From Anthostomella pinea (Eukaryota; Ascomycota; Sordariomycetes; Xylariales; Xylariaceae): a stretch of DNA of 64,000 bases. Shown piece after piece: positions 23,101 through 34,946 of this stretch. The DNA lies in assembly GCA_963556695.1 (NCBI GenBank), contig CAUWAG010000019.1:558001-622000 (forward strand), read 5' to 3'. The number at the start of each line of letters is the position of its first letter. Position 1 is the first letter of the stretch. Under the pieces are notes generated by a model. That model was not told the origin of the DNA, ran no database searches, and saw only the letters and a program-made list of their open reading frames with translations. Both the position numbers and the translations under genes were made by a program.

Positions 23101-24652
23101 CCGCGCTGGACGCTGTCGAAGTCGAGATCGGCAGTAGCCTCGGATCCCGTGTTCGATGATGCTGCACCACCGCCGAGGCCGATCAGCATGGCAGGACCTC
23201 CCAAGACGATGACATGGGCGTCGCTTTGCACATATGCCTCGTTCTTGATGGCATGTTGTGGTCGCACACTGCCAATACCGCCAGCAATCATGATAGGCTT
23301 ATGGTAACCTCTGTGCTCGGACGCATCTGCGTCGGATGTGTCTGTAAGAAGTGTTCTGAAAGTTCCCGTAAGGGCTGGGCGTCCGAATTCGTTGTTGAAG
23401 CGCGCAGAGCCGATTGGGGCTTCAAGCATGATATCGAGACTTGAGGCATAGTGCGCTGGTCGGCCCACGTCCTTCTCCCATGGGGTCTTCTTGCCGGGCA
23501 AGAGGAGGTCGGATACCCAGAAACCACAAAGCCCAGCTTTAGGAGAGGATCCTCTGCCCACAGCTCCCTCATCGCGAATCTCACCTCCGCTACCCGTTGC
23601 GGCACCGGGGAATGGAGATATAGCCGTCGGGTGGTTATGTGTTTCAACCTTGATCAGAGGTTGGACGACCTCCTTGGTGAGTCTCCAGCTCCTGGTCGCA
23701 TAATCCGGTGCCCAAAAGTTGCCCTCGTCACCAGACAAGCTATGGTTCGGATGTTAGCATCAATAATCCGGGCTTTACTACCCCCGCGAAGGGAGCGGCT
23801 TACACAGCGGCATTGTCAGAGTATGCCGAGATTACATAGTCCGGAGTCTTCTTGTGGGTGTTCTTGATCATGCCAAAGAGGCTCATGTCTTTCACCGCCC
23901 CGTCAATTTTCCACGCAGCATTGAAAACGTGATGTCTACAGTGTTCCGAATTTACTTGGGCGAACATGAACAGCTCCACGTCGGTCTATATCGCTTGAGA
24001 TCAGCAACTGATTGACATGGTAAAGATCTAACGAGGCCCATACAGGTGGTCTCCCAAGATTGGTGTATTGGAGGAATAGGTACTCCAAGTTCGGCTGGTC
24101 AAGACCCAGTCCCATCTTCTTATTGTAGTCTTGCAGGGCCGGCAGTCCACCACGTTCGTCTGCAAAGATGTCGACAACGACGAGAGAGCCTCGCGCACCC
24201 TTTGCGAATATAGCTGTCGGTTCTGGCTGGGTCTCGGTAACGTTTTCGGTCATTCTATCGTGGATCAAGTGCTTGAATAGCAAGCCGCCCCCAAAGGCCT
24301 CTTCGAATTCGATCGTCACAACGCGCCCGCGCTCGATAGTCGCCTTCACCCCACAGACTTGTGCGATGCTCGTGGCCTTGGAGCTCCATGGCGAAGGTGT
24401 CGTCCGAGGGGTGATGTACACTTCGACGGTATTCGCGCTCTTGCTCGTGGAAGGTGGCTTCGGCTGGCCCGAGGCCTGGAGTATCTGCTTCACCTTCTCA
24501 AGATGACCCGCGGCCTCTAGATGGACATAGTAGAGCCAATGCCCGCTGATTCGGCTGACCTTTGCAGTGCTGCCTTCGTTGATACGGCTGGAAAGCTTGT
24601 GTGCCTCAGAAGCTGTGAAGCACGACTCGCCTACCAGAACCTCGTGCGCCAT
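20133..24652 (-). CDS. ADE6: Phosphoribosylformylglycinamidine synthase (FGAM synthase)
   Basis: Fourth step of de novo purine synthesis: FGAR + glutamine + ATP to FGAM, in the cytosol. Eight exons: 24652-24044, 23985-23804, 23739-22360, 22305-21735, 21652-21127, 21068-20906, 20793-20612, 20560-20133. The seven introns are 51-112 nt with GT...AG ends, and every phase matches, giving 1346 residues, the normal eukaryotic size. Landmarks: linker [15 protein letters not shown], the synthetase block [30 protein letters not shown] (ATP binding), and DRSDGGL in the second half. The C-terminal glutaminase domain has [14 protein letters not shown], nucleophile Cys1182 in GVCNGCQ, and the His1309/Glu1311 pair in PHPE. 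Start Met was chosen from [10 protein letters not shown]; an upstream in-frame ATG at 24730 adds 26 unlikely residues. All catalytic features are present. Single-copy housekeeping gene; Neurospora calls it ade-6. Confidence 0.97.
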
Positions 24653-25564
24653 GGTGACGAAGGTCTGAAACGAGGGTGATGTCTCGAACGGGTCAACAAT
24701 GCAATGTTGAGTCCAAAAATTGAACTTCACGACACCGAAGTCGCATCAATTACTTTTTATCGATATCAAGCGTGGTGGGGGAGGGGCAACGGCAGCGGGG
24801 TCCATTTGAACCTGTCAGCCCTGTGTTAGTGGAGCCTCTCCTCAGGAGCAATAAAGCGGGCCATTTACCCCTTTATGTCAACCATGCAAGCAGCACAAGT
24901 TGCGAGATGAGGGAAACAATAATGGACTCTTCGCAACAGGGGACGGCTTCTTTTGACACAGGCAAGAGGAAGCCCAACCCCTAAACCGTGAAGATCTATG
25001 AGCCTTGCTTGCTTGATTGATACAGTAGGGGCTACAGAAGTCACTCCTTCCATCATGCGTGGCATACCATCGCTTCATGAAGTGCACTATATGCTCCCGA
25101 CATAGCCGCTTCTTATAGCACTCCCCTGGGGTCAAGGCTTTCGGCTTAACTTTGGCTTGCTTCAAGTTCAGGCCCGAGGTAGAGTTGCTTGTGCCAGATA
25201 CGAGTGGTACAGTACGTCTTCACTCATATTTTATATCCGCACTCATTGCCTGAGCCGGTCCATGTTGCAGGATGTCGTCCGCAACCATATTTTGAGCGTT
25301 GGTAACCTCCAGTAAACCAAAGTATTGAATGTTGCATTAGCGTATCCCTTGCCACCGCCATCAGACCACAGTTCAAGGTAATATATAAAAAGAAAGGAAG
25401 AATGTTTTGGCTGTGTCTTGCCGATATTCGCCTTGACAACATGCCGGCGTGGACGTTGCGTCTGCCCAGGAGACCGGTTTCCGAACCTCAGCAACAGGCA
25501 GCATGAGCTGAAAAGCAATGGCACGTCAGCGGACACTGGCGGTTATACAGCCACGGGTATAGAC

Positions 25565-25724
25565 TGTTACGGTATTACATAATACCTCCACATATTCATG
25601 TACATATATACCCCTAGCTTCCCCGTTCTCTTCCGACCTTGCCTCTTCTTCCTTAGATACCGTTGAATCTAGGTATTTCATCCCATCAGCCCTGACCAGC
25701 GCAGCTGCAGGCCTGATTGTCACA
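25565..25724 (-). mobile_element. Solo LTR (160 bp), TSD TAGAC
   Basis: On the minus strand it starts TGTGACAATC and ends ACCGTAACA, the same length and largely the same sequence as the nested LTR at 3605-3764. It is flanked by a perfect 5-bp duplication TAGAC (25560-25564 and 25725-25729). It sits between divergent promoters. The two copies differ mostly by transitions and keep their length, so this family is comparatively young. Confidence 0.93.
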
Positions 25725-26499
25725 TAGACGGCTTCATCTGCAATCTCCCGACTGAGCTGGAGGAGTATCATCTGGTGGACTGCCGACTTTCAAAATACCT
25801 TTTCGGTCGGGTGAGCAAATGGCTTGAATTTTATGTTTATTCTTCGGCGGGCTGCAATGCCGAATGCTGCTTCAACCTCTAGCTTGCCGGACTGAGCACA
25901 TTTCCAGTTCGTATCTTTGTACGCCACTTATGCAGATGACGGCCACAGCTGCATGGCGATATCTGATCCATGTACACCGGGCAAGGCAAAAAGATGAATT
26001 AGTCGCACCATCAGTGTAGCATTGCAGTAGGTAATGAAAATAATTCTTATTGAACGGCACGCAAGGCAATTAATGTTGAATACTCCAACGTTCCGAATAT
26101 AGCCTCGTTTTGGGATCGTAGCATTGCAGCTGCGTGGACCAAGATGTATGTATTATTGTCAATTTAGGCTCGCATAATTCATTCAGCCGTCTTGGCAAAA
26201 TTCGGTGGTCTCATGCAGTACTACGTCGGCTGTTGCTGTAGAAGCAAATTCCTATACGAGGAAGAGAACTTCGTATTGGCCCCCTACAGGGGAACTTGCT
26301 GCATACCCCGATATTATGTAGACCTCGTTCCTGACTAGGTACCTAGTCGAAGAGTGTGGAGAACCCTGCCTGCAGCACCTGCGGTCGTCTGCTTCTTCCA
26401 AAGTGTGTTACACGTAAGAGCCAAGATTGATCGGGACGTGTCGGGATGGAACTTTGCGCTTGGTGACCACCGACAAGCTTCATAGACGTTGACATTACT

Positions 26500-26507
26500 T
26501 TATATAT
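26500..26507 (+). promoter_or_regulatory. TATA box of the deacetylase gene
   Basis: TTATATAT lies about 100 bp upstream of the start codon 26608, a suitable distance for a fungal core promoter. Confidence 0.45.
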
Positions 26508-26607
26508 CCCGGCTTCCCGTCTTGGCTCTCGAAATGTAATTCCAGGATTCCTGTTGGACCAAAAACCTGAGGGCACACTCCCCGCCTTGAGCCAAACTCG
26601 AACCATT

Positions 26608-29002
26608 ATGTTGTTCGGTCAGATCTTGAGCGGCATCTCTGCCGCGCTGCTCGCTGATGGTGTCTCAGCTAGCACCGTGCTTGAGGAGAGACAGACGAAT
26701 ACGACGGTAGCATGCACGTCTCACCTCCTGGTTGATGACTTCAGCTCGTGGGCCAATAGCACGAACCTCCTAAACGGATCCACAGGCGGTGAGACGAATA
26801 CCAACCTGCCATGATAAGTGCCCCGATCACTGAACGCTACTAGATGACTCAACGATGAACACCACGAGCGCCGATGGCGGCATCCTCACCTTCACGCCGA
26901 AGAATATCGACGTGTCCTACTTGTACGAGCAGTTCGACTGCATGGACACCACGGCCCTTGGTTACGACGGCGTATCGTTCACCACCAAGGGACCCGAAGC
27001 CGCTTCTGTCTCGATCGAGCTGCAGACCAAGACCAACTGTTCGGCAGAGGAGTACCAAAGCTTCTACTACACCGTCAACGGCTTGAGCGGTGCATTGGAG
27101 ACTATCAACATACCACTCAGCAGCTGGACGGGTGCAAACCTGACGCGCGTCGTCGGGGTAGTGTACTACAGCTTCTCTGCGGGGCAGACTGGGACCGACA
27201 AGGTCTGGCAACTGGACAACATCCAGTTGCTGTGCTCTAGAGTCACAGCTCCCGCCGACCCGACAGCAGTCCCAACTACTGCCAACGGTCATGAGGTGGC
27301 ATCTCGGAGTGCAGACGCAGCGGCATGCGAAAGCGTCCTGATCGACGACTGGGCCTCCCAGTCGCGCCTGACGTTCCTCTACTACAACGCCATGCTCATG
27401 CCCTCCAGCGACGACGGCACCATGTCGTCGATCGTGGTCAAGAACAACAGGGTGACCCTCACCCCCACAGCCACCGACTCGTATTTCTACACGCAGCTCG
27501 GCTGCTTCGACGCCCAGCCGTACGGGGGTATCGCGCTCCGCATCACCGCCCCTGCCGGCTCTCAGTTCGACGTCCAGCTCTCCTCGACCAAGGGCGACTG
27601 CGGAGGTGACGCGACCACCGATTCCATCGTGACGACCAAACAGCTCGGATGGACGTTCGACGGCACCGAGAAGCTGTACTCGATTCCCTTCTCCAAGTAT
27701 TCGGGGCTGGATTGGTCCAAGTTCACCATGGTGTTCCTCACCAATCTGGCGAAGCCAGTGACTCTGGGCCCGATGGGCCTGTACTGCGGAAGTACTCCTG
27801 TCGAGTATGTAGTCCCTGCGCCCGTGGAACCAGCTGAGCCGACAGCGACTGTGGCAGCGCCGCCGAGCCAGGCGACTAATCTGGTGATCGACAAGTTCGC
27901 CAACGCGGAGACGAACGCCCTGGGCGAGTGGCACGGCGCAGACGAGGGGATCACGTTGACGTTCAAGGGCAACACCATGACCCTGCAGACCAACGACTCG
28001 GATCTGACGTGGAATACGCAGGTCGCTGATATCTGCAAGGATATGACTGCATTTGACGGATCGTACCTGCACATCGCTTACAATGGGAGCAACAAATTCA
28101 CCGTCGCCATGCAACAGCACAACGAGCAGTGTAACAACGACATCATGCCGTACCCCGAGACGTGGGACTCGCTTGAAGCTGCCAGATATGGCACCGCAAC
28201 CGACATTTACATCCCCATGACCCATTTCAACATCAATCGTACGCGAGCGATCGGCTTCGCCCTCAAGGGCTTCTACACCACGGAGCCGACCGTATTCTCC
28301 AAGATCGAAATCGTCAATCAGATCCCAGCGGCCGTCAAGATACCCGAGAAGCTTCCCTCCGGCACCTTCGTACTCGCCTGCAAGCGTCCCAACTCGTTCG
28401 CCTTCGCCATAGACGATGGAGACCCGGCGCTCGCGCAACAGGTCATGAAGACCATCGAAGACGAGAACATCACCGTGACATTCTTCACCGTCGGTGCTCC
28501 GCTCCTCGATCCAACAACCAACCTGAGCGCCATCTACAACGAGATGGCCGCGAAGGGACATCAGATCGCACTGCACAGCTATACCCACCCGCCACTCGAA
28601 GGACTCCCGGACGAAGCCGCGATTGACTGGGAGTACAGCAACGATTTGCGAGCAGTGGCGCAGACGTTCAATGGGTTGCAGCCGAAGTACTTCAGGCCAC
28701 CTTTCGGAACAGAGGGTGCTCGCATGCGCCAGAGACTAGCGGCTCTTGTCGACGACCCGTACATCGTGGAGTGGAGTGTCGACGTCGAGGACTGGATCTG
28801 GGCTGAATCCGCCACGCCAGAAAAGCAGCTTGATGCGTTCAAGAGGGATGTCACTGCTGGAGGGGACATCGTCGTGGTGCACTACCTCTACACCAGCACC
28901 GTCAGCTATCTGCAGCAGTTCATTCAGATAGCCAAGGCGACGGGCAAACAGCTCATGCGGGTGGACCAGTGTATGATGGATCCTAACGCGCCTCCGCTCT
29001 AA
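26608..29002 (+). CDS. Secreted polysaccharide (chitin-type) deacetylase, CE4, with three N-terminal repeats
   Basis: Exons 26608-26788 and 26844-29002 (55-nt intron, phase 1) give 779 residues. A signal peptide (about 1-21) is followed by three repeated beta-rich units starting near residues 40, 224 and 406. Each begins with a (V/I)D(D/K)(F/W) motif and the first two end in a Cys; they look like carbohydrate-binding beta-sandwiches. The C-terminal NodB domain (about 575-760) removes acetyl groups from a polysaccharide with a metal ion: Asp584-Asp585 (AIDDGD, usually TFDDG), metal ligands His638 and His642 in HSYTH, Arg678 in RPPFG, and DVEDW at 707-711. The last motif is VVVHYL (His740), without the Asp often following the His. 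Total length is about twice that of a simple fungal chitin deacetylase. Likely role: cell wall remodelling or shielding of chitin; the substrate is unproven. Confidence 0.88.
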
Positions 29003-29606
29003 TCATGGGTGAACGTATACTTGGTACGAAGTGGGCGGTTTGAAGAAAGGTCCGGAAAGTTAGCATATACCTTTCATGTATCGGCATTTGAAAAACAGAG
29101 GTTCCTTGAATCGTTCGCTTGCTGAGCTCCTCATGTTGGCGGCAGCTGGCGCCTGTTCGTGGGATTCGATCGACACAGGGACGCGTGCCTGCGTATTCGT
29201 ATTTATGGATCAAACAGCGCAGGTTTGCGATAATAACTAACACATTGGGAAGTGCAGAATACTGCCGTCAGCGGCCCAACATACTAATCACTTAAGGAAC
29301 CGATGGTAATCGGAGGACATGATAACCATATGCAGCAAGTCCCCAAGTCCGTGCGCTAGGGTTCGTCGTCATTCGTGATTCGGTTGTTCGATATAGTCTG
29401 TGTCAGCAACCTGCGTGCATGTAAGACTGCACTGGGGTATCACGTTAGGAGCACCCAATGATCAGCCGGCATTGTACAGTCACTGCCCCGGACTGCAGTA
29501 TATAAATGCCCGCAGATATCGACAAGCCTTGAGTCACGGAAAGTAAGCTTCTCTCACACAACTTTCGTATCGGGTGACCGACGCTGTCTCCTCGCGCCTG
29601 CTAGCC
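29003..29606. other. Intergenic, promoter of the catalase-like gene
   Basis: No coding region. A TATATAAA box at 29499-29506 and a CT-containing leader precede the catalase start at 29607. Confidence 0.55.
29499..29506 (+). promoter_or_regulatory. TATA box of the catalase-like gene
   Basis: TATATAAA about 100 bp before ATG 29607. A strong consensus TATA suggests an inducible promoter, which would fit a peroxide-response gene; this is inference. Confidence 0.6.
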
Positions 29607-30549
29607 ATGCCTCTGCCTGCGGATGGACAGGTCGTGAAGACCGCAAGTGCCATAGTAGCAAGGTTGCATGACATCTTCGGGCCTCATCCCGGCTTTCGCC
29701 ATGGTAAGTTGCCGAGTTGTGTCCCGCCCTGGCATGTACTGATCAATGTTGCAGCACATGCAAAGGGGGTTTTGCTGAAGGGAACCTTCACACCGACAGC
29801 TACGGCCAAGTCGCTGTCGAAGGCTCCTCATTTCAACAACGCCTCAACCCCCGTAGTCGCCCGGTTCTCGAGCTCTACCGGTTTCCCTGAGCTGCTTGAC
29901 ACCGCTCCAGACGGCAACCCTCGGGGTTTTGCGATTCGCTTCATGCTCGCCGAGACTCCTCGCCGAGTGCACACAGACATCGTCACTCACTCGGTCGACG
30001 GTTTCCCTGGCTCTAACGGCCAAGATGCTCTCGAGTTCTTCACCGCGATCAGAGATGGCTCATTCAGCGACTGTGGATTCCCACCCCAAGGCATTGGCGT
30101 TTGTCCAGATACCGACGCCGACACCAGTCAGCTTTGGCAAGGAGAAATACTTTGGCGTCAATGCCTTCAACCTCATCGCTGCCGATGGAAAGGAGACCTT
30201 TATCCGCTACCGCATCGTTCCTGAGGCAGGTGAGGAATACCTCGACGAAGCTGCGCTCAAGGAGAAGAGCCCGACCTTCCTGTACGACGACGTGCCAGAG
30301 CTACTCAAGGCCGGACCGATCGTGTTCAACCTGAAAGCGCAGGTCGCTGAAGCTGGTGATGTAACGGATGACAACACCGTGAAGTGGCCGGCAGAGCGAC
30401 AAGGGGTCGAGCTGGGAAGTATCAAGCAGAAGAGGATCATCTTCGATCCCATACCACGAGTTGAGGGCATTGAAGCCTCAGCCGACCCGCTGATTGATGT
30501 ACGCGCTGCGATATATCTTCTCGGCGGTCGTGAGAGGCGAGCGGCATAG
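29607..30549 (+). CDS. Minimal catalase / catalase-related peroxidase, with a frameshift
   Basis: Heme enzyme of the short catalase family (about 310-340 residues) that removes peroxides. Start MPLPADGQVV at ATG 29607. Intron 29704-29754 (51 nt) joins FGPHPGFRH to AHAKG, whose His is the distal active-site residue. VARFSSSTG and NPRGFAIRF follow, then VHTDIVTHSVDGFPGSNG. At 30060-30085 the frame changes from +0 (ends AIRDGSFSD) to +1 (resumes DSHPKALAFVQ), and there is no room for an intron, so one or two bases are missing or extra relative to an intact gene. The rest is clean: SFGKEKYFGVNAF, FRYRI-like core, FDPIPRVEGIEASADPL and the heme-ligand motif RAAIY at the end. Both halves match the family closely, so either this is a very recent pseudogene or a sequencing error. 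Confidence 0.85.
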
Positions 30550-32761
30550 GGACTTGCATCCTAAGATACTTAGCAGCTGGAGTTTTAGAGTTGACCGGAC
30601 GAGTGTTGTTTCCAACAGGAGCGGCACCAAGTGAATTTTCAAACAATAAGGACTCGCACTTCCATACCCGAGGGAATACTTCGGCTTTCTTCCTATTAAA
30701 GAGAAAGTCAGAGTATCTTATTATGTATCGTGTCGAGAGATACGATGCCACTGCTCTGTCAGTGACCAGCGGACGGTTCATTATTTCAGGGGGTAAGGTG
30801 TATGTAAGCAGAAGCTGCTTTATGGGGAAGGGTGCGGGGGTGGAATTACTGCAGGCACACCTCGGCCCCTTTTAACATGGGACGTTCATGTGGGGAAGCC
30901 ATAAATGGACGGGTTGAGAAGTTGAGATTGTGACCAGCTCTGCAGCAGCTGCAGGTCTTGCGCTGCAATGCCGACTCCTGACCAACCAGCTGGAGCCGAA
31001 GGACGACGGCTCTTCCTCGACACGAGCACACATCACCCACCCAGGTCCGACTGCGCGGTATCACAACATGGTCGGGACTTTCTAACGAGGACGACTCGGT
31101 ACCCTCGATCACTCCATCCTGTTGAGTCGAGCGATAGCGGTACGAATCGTAGAATAGCTGTTGTTTGATCAGCATACTATTGTTGATGCCAACGCGAGCA
31201 ACCTTCTCAATTGTTGTTGGCGAATCGGGATTATCGCTGAATGTTCCGGACGTCCTGCAAAATGCAGGTGAGTCGGACTACCTGATGGTGTCTGTCCCGG
31301 CAGAACTCATTTGATACACGTCGCCATAAACTTCCCAGTGGTTGGACCTCGGCAGCTGCTCGGTTGCGTGCAGTTTCAAAACGCTGCCCAATTTGCACGA
31401 TAATCACATCGTGGCAGGAAAGCCGGAGCATGCAGGTGATGAGGTGGCGGCGAGCCACCACCAAGCCTGCAGGACCTGTGGAATGGAATGCAGCAAGCAA
31501 AGGCGCGGTTGAGCTCGAGCCTCCCTCCTCCTGCCTTTCCAACAGATTGATTCGCTGCTAATGGGAGATTGAGGCCAATCACGAAGCCGGACGTAGGGAG
31601 GACACCCCTGTCATCAATTTGGTCCCTTGAACTGACCTCAGAAGTTAGAGTATTTGCAGGTACGTACCTGCTAGAACCTCCCCCTCTGACAGTTGAGTGC
31701 AGCATTCAACGTGCTGATGAGTGCGACTCATCAAGAGACCGTCCGCTGGTACTGGCGCAGCCATATCTAAGCACTCGCTCATCACTTGCGACTCTGAACA
31801 GATAGGCGTGCGGACAGGCGCAGGCAGATGACAGACAGTCTTTAGTTTTGACTTGCGGGCAACGGCAGGGGTCCGTCAAGAAGAAGCTCTGAGCTGGGGA
31901 CGGTCCGGTGTCAGGGCAGATGGAGAAAATACATGTTAGTCCAGCCCCTTTTAGCACGCCACACCCAAATTGGGGAGCACCAGTCTCCAGACCTGCACCA
32001 GCCACTAGCAGTGGAGACCACTGACCACTCAGGGACAGCCTACAGGAGGTGGCCGGGTCACTGATCAGGTCACCCTGGCCGTGGACTCCCATCTCCCCTG
32101 GCCGTGGCCTTGAACACGTAAAATCCTGCCCTGCCATCGTTTCCTCAACCGAACCTCCATGACCTCCTAATTTTGGTCGGCTTCACCAAATCTACCAGGG
32201 GCAGACCATCTGCATCTCTGCATTTACACCGACCCAATTCATCCTGATCCTGCTTTCTCCTTGTTTATGTACGTCGGTTCCGACCTTCTCTACTGCATCT
32301 TCACCAGATACGAATAGTTGCACGCGCGCGCAACTGCCACACGCCCGCACGCCTGTCCGCTCGCTGCCAGTCGTTCGTTCGTCCGCCTTCCTTGCCGTCC
32401 TGCGACGACGCAATTGACACGCGACACGAAGCGTCATATCGGGTACGTGAGCATCCACAGTTCCATCAGAGACCTTCTCTACTCCTCTCGACTTCCTGGC
32501 GAGCGCTGCTCGCCTTCCTGTGTTCCCATCTGTGCCCGTGCCCCTTTCCGCCAGCAGCTACATGCGGCCGACTCCCTGCATCCCTTGTCCCTCGCTGCAT
32601 CATCTCTTTTTCTTTTCCATGCCGCATCACGCATCAGGCGGGTGCTCTCTTTCTCGACTGCCATGTTCAGGAGCTCAATGCTAACCTTGTTGTACCGTTA
32701 GACCTCGCGCTTTCCCCTCTGACGACATATTCTAGTCCCGACATCCATTGAAACATTCACT
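30550..32761. other. Intergenic and long pyrimidine-rich leader of the septin gene
   Basis: No coding region recognised. A 16-bp perfect palindrome GCAGGTACGTACCTGC lies at 31656-31671. From about 32240 to 32760 the plus strand is rich in C/T runs (for example CTTTTTC, CCTTTCC), as in promoters and leaders of highly expressed fungal genes. Confidence 0.5.
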
Positions 32762-34946
32762 ATGGGTAAGCTCTTTCTCTCTTTCGGGGTCTCGAATCCC
32801 TCCAATGAACCAGCCATGCAAGAGTCGCTGCCGACGGATCGCTGCTGCCAAAGGAGGCACCACAACAACAGAGTGGCCCGTCTCCCACCTTGATCCGACG
32901 AATCTCTCCTCGGTCCCCTTTACTTCTCTCCCACAACAACATCGACACGTCGCTCGTTACGGTTACGATCCCGCACGCTCGTTTTTTGGTTGATTCTATT
33001 ACTTTTGGCTCCCCTTTTTGGTTCTTTGGAATACTCGACCATCGTTAGGAACAATCGTCCCCCCTCAACCAGAAAAAAAACAAAAAAAACAACATTCAAT
33101 GCCTCCCTTCCTCAGTCACCATCACCACGCCAAGGCACGGGCTCGCAGTGTCCAGCTTGTACTGGACACCAAAGCCATCATGGAGAAGGCGTCGACAATA
33201 TCCAGGGAATCTGCCCCGACTCCTCCAGTGCCCTCCAACCGAACCAGCAGCTGGCAATCCCTGGAGAATCAACCTCCCTCCATCCGCCACTACCGCAGCA
33301 TGCTCGTCGTCGACGCTCCCTCCCTTGGACCTCACAAACCCATCTCCTATACCATTTTTCAGGACGACGACCCAGCTTCTGGTACATACCTTCGCAGAGA
33401 TCCTTGCAACTGGCTTCCTGGCATACTTGCAATGACTATTTGAGATTCGCAATGGTATTGACACTTGCTGACTTTGCCTCTTCTAGCTGCCAACGGTACG
33501 ACCTCGCCCACGTCGGTCGATGCCAGACAGATCTCACCCCAAGTGCCTTCTCCGACACTCGATGTCTCTGAGGTCCGACCAAAGGCCTCCTCCTCTGGTG
33601 GTCCTCCCATGATCATCAATGAGAACAAGAACATTGTCCGAAGAAAGCTTACCGGCTACGTTGGGTTCGCCAACCTGCCGAACCAATGGCACCGGAAGAG
33701 CGTACGAAAGGGGTTCAACTTCAATGTAATGGTTGTTGGTACGTTGTGCAAACTTGACCTTTGCTATTACATTGATGCTAACGTCTTTCCACAGGTGAAT
33801 CTGGCCTGGGTAAATCTACACTTGTCAACACCTTGTTCAACACGTCGTTGTACCCTCCCAAGGACCGTAAGGGACCGAGCCTTGACATAATACCCAAGAC
33901 CGTCTCCATTCAGTCTATCAGTGCGGACATCGAGGAAGCTGGTGTTCGTCTGCGCCTGACTGTGGTTGACACTCCCGGTTTTGGCGACTTCGTGAACAAC
34001 GATGAGTCTTGGAGGCCCATTATCGACAACATTGAGCAGCGCTATGACGCCTACCTGGATGCCGAAAACAAGGTCAACCGCATGAACATCGTCGACAACC
34101 GTATTCACGCTTGCGTCTTCTTCATCCAGCCCACCGGCCACTCCCTGAAGCCTTTGGACATCGAGGTCATGCGCCGCCTGCACACCAAGGTCAACCTGAT
34201 CCCTGTCATCGCCAAGTCGGACACGCTCACAGATGAGGAGATTGCCAGCTTCAAAGCCAGAGTAAGTCTTGTTTGATGCCAAGCTGATCACGATGCTAAC
34301 GACATCCCAGATTCTTTCTGACATCAAGCACCACGGCATTCAAATCTTTGAGGGGCCTCGTTACGAGCTCGATGACGAGGAGACCATTGCCGAGAACAAC
34401 GAGATCATGTCCAAGGTCCCATTTGCTGTCGTTGGTAGCAACGACGAGATCACCAATGTCGACGGCCGCAAGGTTCGTGGTCGTCGCTACCCATGGGGTG
34501 TCATTGAGGTAGACAATGAGGAGCACTGCGACTTTGTCAAACTGCGACAGATGCTCATTCGAACTCACATGGAGGAACTCAAGGAGCACACTAACAACAA
34601 CCTCTACGAGAACTACCGAACAGACAAGCTCACGGCCATGGGTGTCGCCCAAGATCCTAGCGTGTTCAAAGAGGTCAACCCGGCCGTCAAGCAAGAAGAG
34701 GAACGTACTCTGCACGAGCAGAAGCTCGCCAAAATGGAAGCCGAGATGAAGATGGTCTTCCAGCAGAAGGTGGCCGAGAAGGAGAGCAAGCTGAAGCAGA
34801 GCGAGGAAGAGCTCTATGCCCGTCATCGCGAGATGAAGGAGCAATTGGAGCGACAACGGTTAGAGCTCGAAGAGAAGAAGTCGAGAGTGGAGAGTGGAAG
34901 ACCGATAGAGAAGGAGGGCAAGCGGAAGGGTTTCTCCCTGCGCTAA
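32762..34946 (+). CDS. Septin, Cdc3/AspB type
   Basis: GTP-binding filament protein forming septin rings and bars at septa, hyphal tips and branch sites. Exons: 32762-32765 (just ATGG), 33487-33738, 33795-34261, 34311-34946; introns 721, 56 and 49 nt. Phases fit and give 452 residues starting [13 protein letters not shown]. The tiny first exon is supported by GTAAGC right after ATGG and TTCTAG before the next exon. GTPase motifs: P-loop GESGLGKST (86-94), switch [10 protein letters not shown] (144-151), G4 AKSD (225-228). The polybasic stretch RRKLTG with KSVRKG precedes the P-loop. The septin unique element with WGVIEVDN lies before a long coiled coil (about 365-440), as in the Cdc3 and Cdc12 groups. 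Ends GFSLR. The orthology to Aspergillus AspB is by recalled similarity. Confidence 0.95.

Larger units (their letters stand above)
24653..26607. other. Intergenic, FGAM synthase to deacetylase (divergent)
   Basis: About 2 kb between two genes pointing away from each other, so it contains both promoters. It holds a solo LTR at 25565-25724 and a 16-bp perfect palindrome GACTAGGTACCTAGTC (26333-26348), about 260 bp before the deacetylase start. No protein gene recognised; the minus reading 25526-25771 is the LTR itself. Confidence 0.6.

Noticed and set aside
26849..28588. Long 579-codon open frame on the minus strand opposite the deacetylase
   Set aside because: It is a mirror of high-GC coding DNA: Arg/Val/Gly/Asp-rich, no domain, and exactly antisense to a gene with catalytic motifs.
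29574..29606. Earlier catalase start at 29574
   Set aside because: The codon there is GTG; the family N-terminus MPLP at ATG 29607 fits.
33018..33443. Open frames inside the large septin intron (33018-33443 plus, 33096-33464 minus)
   Set aside because: No domain, low-complexity Pro/Ser content, and the splice model places them in intron 1. An alternative 5' exon there cannot be fully excluded.
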